DNA of 24,403 nucleotides from RGIG7111 sp036839975 (lineage in GTDB: Bacteria > Bacillota > Clostridia > Peptostreptococcales > Anaerovoracaceae): contig DAISVU010000019.1 in the NCBI GenBank assembly GCA_036839975.1, positions 1 to 24,403 of the forward strand, written 5' to 3'. Shown one piece after another: positions 16,775 to 24,323 of the stretch (positions are counted from its first letter, which is position 1; every line of letters starts with the position of its first letter). The notes beneath the pieces were generated by a model. The model saw nothing but the letters and a program-made list of their open reading frames with translations, was not told the DNA's origin and searched no databases. Made by a program: the position numbers and the translations under genes.

Positions 16775-17530
16775 ATGGCATTTTTCAGGTCAATGTACGG
16801 ATACATAAAGGCAGCTAAAGAAAACGATCCGGCCGCACGTAACGGCTTTGAGATTTTTTTTTGTTATCCGGGTGTCAGTGCACTTATGTGGCATCATCTT
16901 TCACATCTTCTGTTCAGGTGCCATCTGAAATTATTGGCGAGGATAGTGTCGCAGCTGACGCGTTTCTTTACAGGGATCGAGATACATCCGGGCGCGACGA
17001 TCGGTCAGAGATGCTTTATCGACCACGGAATGTCTGTCGTGATCGGTGAGACGACCGAGATCGGTGATGACGTGACGATATATCAGGGTGTGACGCTGGG
17101 CGGTACAGGCAAGGATAAAGGCAAGAGACATCCAACTATCGGCAATAGAGTCGTGATAAGTACAGGTGCAAAAGTACTGGGACCGTTCAAGGTCGGAAAT
17201 GACGTGAAGATCGGCGCCGGGTCGGTAGTGCTTAAGGAGATCCCGGATAAATGTACGGTGGTCGGTATCCCTGGCACCATAGTGAAGCGCGGCGCTCAGA
17301 CGACATCCGATCTTAATCAGGTGGATCTTCCTGATCCTGTTGCGGTTGAAATCGAATGTCTCAGAAGGAGGATCGTTTTACTCGAAAACAAATTGAAAGC
17401 GGTGCAGAAGACTATTGCGGTGACGGGTGGTTTAAAAAATGATATCGAAGAGACGGCTCAGGGAGAAGTGAATTCCGTCGATACAATAAGCGGTGATATT
17501 AACGTGGTAAATGTTAGCGAAAACAAATAA
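16775..17530 (+). CDS. cysE: serine O-acetyltransferase
   Basis: CysE acetylates L-serine with acetyl-CoA, the first step of cysteine synthesis. This 251-aa protein has the helical N-terminal part (ARNGFEIFFCYPGVSALMWH, HHLSHLLFR) and then the left-handed beta-helix of hexapeptide repeats (GIEIHPGATIGQRCFIDHGM, VVIGETTEIGDDVTIYQGVT, VGNDVKIGAGSVVLKEIP). It carries the catalytic histidine in the FIDHGMSVVIGET region. After the usual end it has an acidic, coiled-coil-like tail of about 60 residues (IECLRRRIVLLENKLKAVQK), longer than in most CysE proteins. The GAAGGAGA site lies nine bases before the ATG. The gene is 14 bases upstream of cysS, linking cysteine supply to tRNA charging. This is a common arrangement in Bacillota. 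Confidence 0.95.
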   Translation: MAFFRSMYGYIKAAKENDPAARNGFEIFFCYPGVSALMWHHLSHLLFRCHLKLLARIVSQLTRFFTGIEIHPGATIGQRCFIDHGMSVVIGETTEIGDDVTIYQGVTLGGTGKDKGKRHPTIGNRVVISTGAKVLGPFKVGNDVKIGAGSVVLKEIPDKCTVVGIPGTIVKRGAQTTSDLNQVDLPDPVAVEIECLRRRIVLLENKLKAVQKTIAVTGGLKNDIEETAQGEVNSVDTISGDINVVNVSENK

Positions 17531-17544
17531 AGGAGAGATCAGCA

Positions 17545-18948
17545 ATGAAGATATACAACACACTTGAAAACAGGAAAGTGGAATTTGTGCCTCAGCAGGA
17601 AGGCAGGGTTAAGATATACGTGTGCGGTCCCACAGTGTATAACTATTTTCATATGGGAAATGCGCGTCCGTTCGTGGTGTTCGATACAATTAGAAGATAT
17701 CTCGAGTTTCGCGGCTATGATGTTAATTTCGTGCAGAACTTCACGGATGTCGACGACAAGATAATCAATAAGGCGCGCGAGGATGGCGTAACTGCGGGAG
17801 AAGTCAGTGAAAAATATATCGAGGAATACTACAAAGACGCGGCGGCTCTCAATGTCATGAAGGCAACTGCTCACCCGAAAGTAACGGAGCACATGGATGA
17901 TATCATTCAGTTTGTAAAAGATCTCGTTGACGCGGGGTACGCTTACGAAGTTAACGGAGATGTATATTATAGTACGAAGAAATTCAAAAGTTACGGCAAG
18001 CTTTCGGGGCAGAATACTGATGACCTCGAGTCCGGAAAGCGCATCGAAGTGGATGATGACAAGCGGGATCCTCTTGATTTTGCGCTTTGGAAGGCTCGCA
18101 AGGAGAATGACGAGATCGCATGGGATTCACCGTGGGGAATGGGCCGTCCCGGATGGCATATAGAATGTTCAACGATGTCAAGAAAGTATCTGGGCGACAC
18201 GCTTGATATACATGCGGGCGGACAGGATCTTATCTTTCCGCATCATGAAAATGAGATCGCGCAGTCAGAGGCGCACAACGGAAAGCAGTTTGCGAACTAC
18301 TGGATGCATAACGGATACATAACGATCGATAAAGAGAAAATGTCAAAGTCAAAGGGCAATTTCTTTACGGTGCGCGATATATTGAAAGATTACGATGGTG
18401 AGGTGATCCGGTTTTTCCTGCTTTCGGGTCATTACAGAAATCCGATAAACTTCAGCAAAGATCTGATGGAGCAGGCTAAGAGCGCTCTTGCAAGGATGCG
18501 CAACACAAAGGAAAATCTCAGGCATCTGATAAATACCCAGACAGGTAAAATGATGGAGTCTGAAAAAGCGACAGCCGAAGGTTTTGACAGGCACAGACAG
18601 ATTTTCATAGATAAGATGGATGACGACCTCAATACAGCAGATGCGATCACAGCTATATTTGAGCTTGTTTCGGATATCAATCATGCAATCAAAGACGGCT
18701 GTTCAGGTGAGTTTGCGGAAGTTGCGCTTGCCGCTTTGCAGGAACCGGCGGATGTTCTCGGACTGCTGCAGGACAGACAAGGCGCAGGCAGCGGTATAGG
18801 CGCAGATATCGAGGCGCTTGTTGAAGAAAGACAGGAAGCCCGCAAAAGGAAGGACTTTGCAAGGGCTGACAGGATCAGGGATCAGCTTGCCGCACGGGGA
18901 ATAACGCTTAAGGACACGCCGCAGGGAGTACAGATAATCGAAAATTGA
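17545..18948 (+). CDS. cysS: cysteinyl-tRNA synthetase
   Basis: This class I synthetase joins cysteine to tRNA-Cys in the cytoplasm. It is 467 aa, the usual length. The HIGH-type motif is HMGN (36-39), just after the zinc-ligand cysteine in CGPTVYNYF (C27). Further zinc ligands lie in WHIECSTMS and FPHHENEIAQ. The ATP-binding KMSKS sequence is at 265-269. The C-terminal DALR-type and anticodon parts are complete (EERQEARKRKDFARADRIRD, DTPQGVQ). An AAAGGAGAG site lies 14 bases ahead of the start. It is translated with cysE and followed by mrnC. Confidence 0.97.
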   Translation: MKIYNTLENRKVEFVPQQEGRVKIYVCGPTVYNYFHMGNARPFVVFDTIRRYLEFRGYDVNFVQNFTDVDDKIINKAREDGVTAGEVSEKYIEEYYKDAAALNVMKATAHPKVTEHMDDIIQFVKDLVDAGYAYEVNGDVYYSTKKFKSYGKLSGQNTDDLESGKRIEVDDDKRDPLDFALWKARKENDEIAWDSPWGMGRPGWHIECSTMSRKYLGDTLDIHAGGQDLIFPHHENEIAQSEAHNGKQFANYWMHNGYITIDKEKMSKSKGNFFTVRDILKDYDGEVIRFFLLSGHYRNPINFSKDLMEQAKSALARMRNTKENLRHLINTQTGKMMESEKATAEGFDRHRQIFIDKMDDDLNTADAITAIFELVSDINHAIKDGCSGEFAEVALAALQEPADVLGLLQDRQGAGSGIGADIEALVEERQEARKRKDFARADRIRDQLAARGITLKDTPQGVQIIEN

Positions 18949-19010
18949 CAGCGTGCAAAACAAACACTTTTTTATATCTGCAAACATTGTAAACAGAATC
19001 GAAAAATTTA

Positions 19011-19448
19011 ATGGATCAACAAGTACTTAAAAACATAAACACCACTACACTTGCATTTATGGGTGATGCGGTTTACGAAGCAAGGGTGCGTGAACACCTT
19101 ATAGAAAGAGGTCTTGCTCGCGCGGATCGGCTGCATCGCGCGGCGACAGAGTATGTGCGCGCAGATGCACAGGCGAAGATCATTAAAGCTTTGTTTGACG
19201 AACTCACTTCAGAGGAGCAGATACTGGTAAAACGCGCACGCAACAGAAAGTCGGTGACGAAGCCCAAAAATGCAGACCCTGTGGATTATAAATGGGCAAC
19301 GGCATTTGAAGCACTTGTCGGGTGGCTGTATTTTAAAGGCGGACAGGATGTAAACGCGGCCAGATGCAGATGGGTGATGAACAGGGCGATCGAAGTGATC
19401 GAGAATGAACGGCATATGACATCTTCGGGGTCGCGGCGCGAATTATAA
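19011..19448 (+). CDS. mrnC: mini-ribonuclease III
   Basis: Mini-III is an RNase III catalytic domain without the RNA-binding domain. It trims the ends of 23S rRNA in Bacillota. This 145-aa protein has the active-site segment TLAFMGDAVYEARVREHLIE and the C-terminal motif DYKWATAFEALVGWLYFKGG with conserved acidic residues. The usual length is 130-150 aa. Position directly downstream of cysS is the standard Bacillota order. The ribosome site is weak (no AGGAGG before the ATG), so translation may depend on readthrough from cysS or on an AU-rich leader. Confidence 0.92.
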   Translation: MDQQVLKNINTTTLAFMGDAVYEARVREHLIERGLARADRLHRAATEYVRADAQAKIIKALFDELTSEEQILVKRARNRKSVTKPKNADPVDYKWATAFEALVGWLYFKGGQDVNAARCRWVMNRAIEVIENERHMTSSGSRREL

Positions 19449-19469
19449 AGTGATAAAAAGGAGAGATTT

Positions 19470-20300
19470 ATGAGCAAAGCGGACGTACTATTTGTTGATA
19501 TGTGCAAGGATATCCTTGAGAACGGATACTCTTCGGAAGGGCAGACGGTAAGAGCCGTATGGCCAGACGGTACGCCGGCTCACACGATCAAGAAATTCGG
19601 TGCGGTCAGCAGATACGATCTTAAGGAAGAATTTCCGGCGCTTACTTTGCGCCCTACTTCAATCAAGTCGGCAGCGGACGAGATGCTGTGGATTTGGCAG
19701 AAAAAATCAAATAATGTAAAGGATCTCAAAAGCCATATATGGGACGAATGGGCGGATGAACGCGGGTCTATAGGCAAAGCATACGGTTATCAGATGGGTA
19801 TAAAATACAAATTTGATCAGGGAGAAATGGATCAGGTGGACAATGTGATATGGCAGCTTAAAAACACACCTTATTCTCGGAGGATCATTACCAATATCTA
19901 TAATTTCAGCGACCTTTCTGAAATGGCGCTGGCGCCGTGTGCATACAGCATGACTTTCAACGTTACCGGCAGCAGACTCAACGGCGTATTGAATCAGAGA
20001 AGTCAGGATATTCTGGCGGCCAATAACTGGAATGTAGTGCAGTATTCCGTGCTGCTTATGATGTTGGCTCAGGTCAGCGGGCTTGAACCGGGAGTCTTCG
20101 TACATGTTATCGCGGATGCGCATATTTATGACAGACATATTCCGGTAATTGAAAAGCTCATAACAAGGCCTCAGTATCCTGCGCCGGAAGTAACTCTTGA
20201 TTCGAGTATAAAAGATTTCTATGAATTTACGACCGATCATATCAGTGTCGGAAATTACCGGAAGAACGAACAGATAAAAGATATTCCTGTGGCGATATAG
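19470..20300 (+). CDS. thyA: thymidylate synthase, ThyA type
   Basis: ThyA makes dTMP from dUMP using methylene-tetrahydrofolate and releases dihydrofolate. This 276-aa protein shows the folate/dUMP motifs EMLWIWQKKSN, the phosphate-binding NTPYSRRIITN, the catalytic cysteine C157 in ALAPCAYSMTF, the QRSQDILAANNWNVVQYS box and the DAHIYDRH motif near the end. The residue after the catalytic Cys is Ala rather than the His found in the E. coli type (PPCH). The same substitution is known in some Bacillota and phage-type enzymes, so the gene is probably active. It has an AAGGAGAG site. folA follows 70 bases downstream and recycles the dihydrofolate product. thyA/folA sit here as an insertion in the common mrnC-rlmB order. 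Confidence 0.95.
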   Translation: MSKADVLFVDMCKDILENGYSSEGQTVRAVWPDGTPAHTIKKFGAVSRYDLKEEFPALTLRPTSIKSAADEMLWIWQKKSNNVKDLKSHIWDEWADERGSIGKAYGYQMGIKYKFDQGEMDQVDNVIWQLKNTPYSRRIITNIYNFSDLSEMALAPCAYSMTFNVTGSRLNGVLNQRSQDILAANNWNVVQYSVLLMMLAQVSGLEPGVFVHVIADAHIYDRHIPVIEKLITRPQYPAPEVTLDSSIKDFYEFTTDHISVGNYRKNEQIKDIPVAI

Positions 20301-20370
20301 AACGGCAATATTTAAAAAATGATGAGAATGTATATGTAATTGTAAAAATATTAAATATGAAGGAGAAAGA

Positions 20371-20919
20371 ATGAAAGCTATAGTTGCGGTAGATAAAAAC
20401 TGGGGAATCGGAAAGGATGGCAGACTTCTGGTGCACCTTCCGGGCGATCTGAACTATTTCAAGGAGAAAACAACAGACCAGACTGTAATAATGGGTAGGA
20501 AAACGCTCGAGTCGCTGCCGGGCGGAAAGCCTCTTCCGAATAGAGAGACTGTCATATTGACACAGAACTGGGATTACAGGGCTGAAGACTGTGTAGTGCT
20601 GCATTCATTGAATGATCTGTTTGTGGTCATGCAGTTCTGCCTGACGGATGAAGCGTATGTATGCGGCGGAGCGGCTGTCTATGAACAGCTGATGCCGTAC
20701 TGCTCTTCATTTCTGGTGACGAAGATAGACACGGAATATCCGGCTGACAAGCATTTTCATAATCTTGATGACGATGATGCTTTTGAGCTTGTGTGGGAAA
20801 GCGATGAGCAGGAGGAAAACGGTGTAAAATACAGGTGGTGCGAATATAAGCATGTGAGACCGGGAAGAAGGCGGCGGGACATAAGCGCAAAAGACAGACC
20901 GGCAGAGGACACTGAGTAA
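20371..20919 (+). CDS. folA: dihydrofolate reductase
   Basis: FolA reduces dihydrofolate to tetrahydrofolate with NADPH. This 182-aa protein has the family pattern: the N-terminal AIVAVDKNWGIGKDGRLLVH, LPGDLNYFKEKTTDQTVIMG (substrate and NADPH contacts), GRKTLESLPGGKPLPNRETV and AYVCGGAAVYEQLMPYC (the GG pair near the cofactor). Typical bacterial length is about 160 residues; this one has an extra basic-acidic tail (RPGRRRRDISAKDRPAED) of unknown role. An AGGAGAAAG site precedes the start. It pairs with the thyA gene just upstream. Confidence 0.95.
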   Translation: MKAIVAVDKNWGIGKDGRLLVHLPGDLNYFKEKTTDQTVIMGRKTLESLPGGKPLPNRETVILTQNWDYRAEDCVVLHSLNDLFVVMQFCLTDEAYVCGGAAVYEQLMPYCSSFLVTKIDTEYPADKHFHNLDDDDAFELVWESDEQEENGVKYRWCEYKHVRPGRRRRDISAKDRPAEDTE

Positions 20920-20927
20920 ATAGAGAA

Positions 20928-21659
20928 ATGAACAGTATTATAATTGGCAGAAATGCGGTTATGGAAGCCATAAAAAACGGCCGGAGCATCGATAAAATAC
21001 TTATAATGAAAGGCGCTGAGGGAAATGCTCTCAGGATATCGGCAAAAGCAAAGAAGAAACATATCAGAGTAAATTATCTTGACAGGAAAGCGCTTGACCG
21101 GATCGCGGGCAACGAGAATCATCAGGGCGTGATCGCATATGCGGCTCCATATGAATATTCTGATGTAAGTGAGATTCTGGTGCTGGCGGAAGAGCGCGGC
21201 GAGGAACCGTTCATTGTGATTTTAGACGGCATAGAAGACCCGCATAATCTGGGCGCTGTGCTCAGAAGCGCGGAGGGCGCCGGCGTGCACGGTGTAATAA
21301 TTGCCAGGAACAGGGCGGCGGCTCTGACCGATGCAGCGGTGAAGGTATCGGCCGGCGCTGCCGAATATATGCTTTTGAGCCGGGTTACCAATCTGGCAAG
21401 GACTGTAGATGAACTTAAAAAGAAAGGTGTCTGGATATGGGGCTGTGACGTTTCGGGCAGTGAATATGGCGGCAGCGATATGACAGGACCTGTCGCGCTC
21501 GTGATCGGGAATGAAGGCAGGGGGATAAGCCGTCTTCTCGGTGAAAAGTGTGATTTCATGGTGTCGATACCGATGCGAGGCAAAATAAATTCGCTGAACG
21601 CTTCAAATGCGGCGGCGGTATTGATGTATGAAGTGGACAGGCAGCGTCATGCGCTATGA
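20928..21659 (+). CDS. rlmB: 23S rRNA (guanosine-2'-O-)-methyltransferase, SpoU family
   Basis: RlmB methylates a guanosine ribose in domain V of 23S rRNA. This 243-aa protein has an N-terminal substrate-binding domain (IIGRNAVMEAIKNGRSIDKI) and a C-terminal knotted SPOUT domain with the three signature motifs: VILDGIEDPHNLGAVLRSAE, LVIGNEGRGISRLL and SIPMRGKINSLNASNAAAVL. It starts eight bases after the folA stop with a poor ribosome site, suggesting translational coupling. Its position between mrnC and sigH is conserved in many Bacillota. Confidence 0.94.
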   Translation: MNSIIIGRNAVMEAIKNGRSIDKILIMKGAEGNALRISAKAKKKHIRVNYLDRKALDRIAGNENHQGVIAYAAPYEYSDVSEILVLAEERGEEPFIVILDGIEDPHNLGAVLRSAEGAGVHGVIIARNRAAALTDAAVKVSAGAAEYMLLSRVTNLARTVDELKKKGVWIWGCDVSGSEYGGSDMTGPVALVIGNEGRGISRLLGEKCDFMVSIPMRGKINSLNASNAAAVLMYEVDRQRHAL

Positions 21660-21783
21660 TTTGCGTACGTGCGGCGGCAATCAAAATCAAGTGTGTTTAA
21701 AACGAGAGCTTTGCAGTGTGGTCTGCGTGTTATGAGGCGGATCCGCAGCAGGGCAGATGTGCGGAGAGCAAAAGGACAGACGT

Positions 21784-22392
21784 ATGGGTAAAGATTACGA
21801 AATGTTTACGGATAAAGAACTGGTGCAGCTCGCCGGGCAGGGAGATGACTGCGCCGAGGAGCATCTTATCAGAAAATACAAGGAAATTGTGAGATCGCGC
21901 GCACGGATATATTTTATAGTGGGTGCGGATGACGAGGATGTGATCCAGGAAGGAATGATCGGGATCTTCAAAGCGATCAAGACTTATGACCCTGCGAGGA
22001 ACGCGGCGTTCAAGACGTTTGCGGATATATGCATAGACAGGCAGATACAGGATGCTGTCAAAGCGGCAAACAGACAGAAACATTCACCGCTTAACAGGTC
22101 ATTATCATTCAATCATCCGATGGGAGATGATGAAGCGCAGACGTTGGGGGAAGTAATGCCGGGTGTTAAAAATCAGGACCCCGAATCTGTGACTGTCACT
22201 TGCGAGATGCTGGAGGATTTAAAAAGCAATATGGACAGAATGCTCTCGCCTCTTGAGATGAGTGTGTGGAGAAAACGAATGGCAGGGAAGACTAATGCTC
22301 AGATCGCACAAACACTGGGGAAAAACCCTAAAGCTGTGGAGAATGCGACACAGCGCATAAAAAAGAAGATACTGGATTTTTTAGCTGTATAG
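21784..22392 (+). CDS. sigH: RNA polymerase sigma factor, SigH (Spo0H) type
   Basis: This sigma-70-family factor of about 203 aa resembles SigH/Spo0H, which directs transition-phase, sporulation or competence genes in Bacillota. Region 2 is clear: ELVQLAGQGDDCAEEHLIRK, ARIYFIVGADDEDVIQEGMI and GIFKAIKTYDPARNAAFKTF. An R-QKHSPLNRSLSF segment follows, as in SigH. Region 4 is MLSPLEMSVWRKRMAGKTNA with a helix-turn-helix QIAQTLGKNPKAVENATQRI. I chose the start at 21784 because AAAGGACAGACGT precedes it; a frame-compatible ATG at 21757 has no good site. The position after rlmB matches the conserved gene order. Whether this organism sporulates cannot be told from this window. Confidence 0.93.
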   Translation: MGKDYEMFTDKELVQLAGQGDDCAEEHLIRKYKEIVRSRARIYFIVGADDEDVIQEGMIGIFKAIKTYDPARNAAFKTFADICIDRQIQDAVKAANRQKHSPLNRSLSFNHPMGDDEAQTLGEVMPGVKNQDPESVTVTCEMLEDLKSNMDRMLSPLEMSVWRKRMAGKTNAQIAQTLGKNPKAVENATQRIKKKILDFLAV

Positions 22393-22482
22393 TCCGGTTT
22401 GAGTGTGTCTGAAGATTTTTTATTTAAGTTCATACTTGTATTTCGGACTGAAACCGCAAGCCGTATATTGGTCGGGTTTTTA

Positions 22483-22514
22483 GGCATTCCACATCATGGA
22501 GAATGCCTTTTTTT
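22483..22514 (+). terminator. rho-independent terminator after sigH
   Basis: GGCATTC and GAATGCC form a stem around an 11-base loop and are followed directly by seven T. It closes the cysE-to-sigH group. Confidence 0.9.
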
Positions 22515-22523
22515 ATATATTTG

Positions 22524-22553
22524 TTGTTCAGGCATTATTTAATATGATATAAT
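22524..22553 (+). promoter_or_regulatory. promoter after the sigH terminator
   Basis: TTGTTC (22524-22529), an 18-base spacer and a perfect TATAAT (22548-22553) with a TGA extension make a likely sigma-A promoter. It reads into the gap holding the decayed frame and the zinc-ribbon gene. Confidence 0.65.
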
Positions 22554-22559
22554 CACGTT

Positions 22560-22957
22560 ACAGAATAACATGTAAATTTAGTTCTAAGCATGACAGGGCA
22601 GAGAAGAAAGTGGATACGGATTAAGCCGGATATGATGATGTATATCGTTTTCATGGCAGGCTATGAGATGATTTTTTGAACCGTGATATACTCTGAAATC
22701 AGTTACAATCTGTTAAATCATCAGCAAAGTCGAAGTGCATCTATCATAATGTGTTTGAAATCTATGAGCAGACAGACAGTACGGTGTATTATAGAGGGGA
22801 GAACATTAATTACAATGTCAGTTTATTGATGATCGCGGGAATGATTTAATACAGGACAAAAGGGAGAAGGGGGAGCGGTCTTAATACAAGAATGACCGGC
22901 TCATCGAGATTTAAGTGATTGCTTTTGACAATTAATATTTTGAGAGGAGTGAAAGAT
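22560..22957 (+). pseudogene. gap with a decayed, unrecognised reading frame
   Basis: A short open frame (22590-22679, 29 codons, RKWIRIKPDMMMYIVFMAG) is followed by coding-like sequence that needs a frame change. From about 22700 it reads KCIYHNVFEIYEQTDSTVYY, then RGENINYN. After a shift near 22818 it continues as QFIDDRGNDLIQDKREKGER to a stop at 22884. These pieces have protein-like composition but no single open frame, and I recognise no family. The last 70 bases hold the ribosome site of the next gene. The call as a remnant is tentative. Confidence 0.4.
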
Positions 22958-24058
22958 ATGAGGATATGTGAAAAATGCGGCAGTACTTTCGATGCTGATT
23001 ACGCATTCTGTCCTGAATGCGGAGGTAAAACAATCGATCTTATTTCAATGCCTGATGAAAACAACCCGGGCCAACAGGCGGGAGCCTGCGATCCGAATGC
23101 TGCACAGGGCGGCATCCATGATCAAAGCATGGGACAGCAGACCGGTGCATACAGCTCATATGACCTCGGTCAACAGGCGGGAGCCTGCAATCCGAATGCT
23201 GCACAGGGCGGCGTCTACGAAGATGCCGGTATATATGCTGACCTGGGATATGGCAGTGCAGGAGCCGCTGTTGTGCCGGCCAAAAAGCAATTTAATATCA
23301 AGAAATTCATAATTATAGCGTCTATAGCCATTGCTGTCATAGCGGTTATTGTAATAGTGCTGCTTTGGATCACGACACCGCGTCAACTCAGGATAAACGG
23401 CGGCAAAACGTTTGAAATGTGGGTCGGTGAGACGAAGACGCTTACACTTGAAGGCGATTACCTTGATGCGGAAGATAAAAAGAATGCGACATATAAAACA
23501 ACCGGTACGGTTGTCACATGCATAGACGGTGTTGTTAAGAATAAATATAATAAAAGTTTATTCAATACTTACGGTACGCAGTACAAAATGGCATATTATC
23601 AGACAACGATAGATGTTGAGATAAAAAGCGGACTCCGGACATGGATAGGGAAACAGAAAGTAGTCGTAAAGCTTAAGCCTGTCCGTGTAAAAAACGGCAA
23701 AGTATTCAAAAGACCGAAAGGAAAATCTATAAGTTCGATCAGAGTCAAAGGCAACAAGTATCAGAATACTTATATTTATCTTAAGAGTAAAAAAAGCAGA
23801 AAGAATGATCTCGCGTTTATTGTTCTTGCAAACAAAGATGTGTTTATCAAAAATGTACCGCTTAACAAATACGTTATATACATGGCACAGGGAGACACAT
23901 GGTACGGTACGAAATACTTGTTTGGGCCGGGCTCACGCAAGATCAAAGATCGGAAAACATACGATTTCTCCAGATATAAATGGACGTTCAATCTGCGCAG
24001 TAAAAAGAAAGGCAATATGCGTACCGACACGGTTGAAGACAAAGATTTTCCGCGATAA
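22958..24058 (+). CDS. membrane-anchored zinc-ribbon protein with internal repeat
   Basis: I chose the ATG at 22958, since GAGAGGAGTGAAAG lies just ahead; the longer frame from TTG at 22919 lacks a site. The 366-aa protein has an N-terminal zinc ribbon (CEKCGSTFDADYAFCPECGG, cysteines 4, 7, 18 and 21). A Gly/Gln/Ala-rich linker with a repeated GQQAGACxPNAAQGG unit follows, then a single membrane helix at about 117-138 (IIIASIAIAVIAVIVIVLLW) and a beta-rich domain of about 225 residues that is very basic near its end. The topology is probably ribbon inside and C-terminal domain outside, as in other zinc_ribbon_2-plus-helix proteins of Clostridia. The function is unknown. The gene stands alone between a terminator and tRNA-Thr. 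Confidence 0.8.
   Translation: MRICEKCGSTFDADYAFCPECGGKTIDLISMPDENNPGQQAGACDPNAAQGGIHDQSMGQQTGAYSSYDLGQQAGACNPNAAQGGVYEDAGIYADLGYGSAGAAVVPAKKQFNIKKFIIIASIAIAVIAVIVIVLLWITTPRQLRINGGKTFEMWVGETKTLTLEGDYLDAEDKKNATYKTTGTVVTCIDGVVKNKYNKSLFNTYGTQYKMAYYQTTIDVEIKSGLRTWIGKQKVVVKLKPVRVKNGKVFKRPKGKSISSIRVKGNKYQNTYIYLKSKKSRKNDLAFIVLANKDVFIKNVPLNKYVIYMAQGDTWYGTKYLFGPGSRKIKDRKTYDFSRYKWTFNLRSKKKGNMRTDTVEDKDFPR
23072..23212 (+). repeat. two 42-bp direct repeats, 99 bp apart, inside the zinc-ribbon gene
   Basis: The copies at 23072-23113 and 23171-23212 differ at a single base (GCGATCC against GCAATCC). They encode QQAGAC(D/N)PNAAQGG. A weaker third unit (GQQTGAYSSYD) lies between them. The near-identity at DNA level points to recent duplication or conversion. 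Confidence 0.85.
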
Positions 24059-24131
24059 GCGGGCGCAGTCTCAAATTTCAGGACAGCGGTAACCCGGCCG
24101 TTCGGCGCAGCTGAATTAACGGCTCAAATCA

Positions 24132-24160
24132 TTGACATAAGACTTAAAATATAGTAGGAT
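24132..24160 (+). promoter_or_regulatory. promoter of tRNA-Thr and tuf
   Basis: A perfect -35 TTGACA (24132-24137) is followed after 17 bases by TAGGAT (24155-24160), 14 bases before the tRNA. No terminator lies between the tRNA and tuf. Confidence 0.65.
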
Positions 24161-24174
24161 AATGCCGTTAATAT

Positions 24175-24251
<77 letters not shown>

Positions 24252-24323
24252 TTTGATTTAAATTTTGATTTTGACCGACCATTTGAAAGTGATGGAGAAG
24301 GTCAGTATTTTAGGAGGGACAAA

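Noticed and set aside
16600..16818. Frameshift at the end of the PHP-domain gene, with a second open frame from 16495 to 16818
   Set aside because: The last PHP motif (GSDYHGPEF) is complete before the stop, and the other frame has no family-like sequence and overlaps the cysE promoter and start.
21757..21783. Upstream ATG as the start of sigH
   Set aside because: It is in frame but has no ribosome site, and the added residues (MCGEQKDRR) do not resemble SigH N-termini; the ATG at 21784 has AAAGGA.
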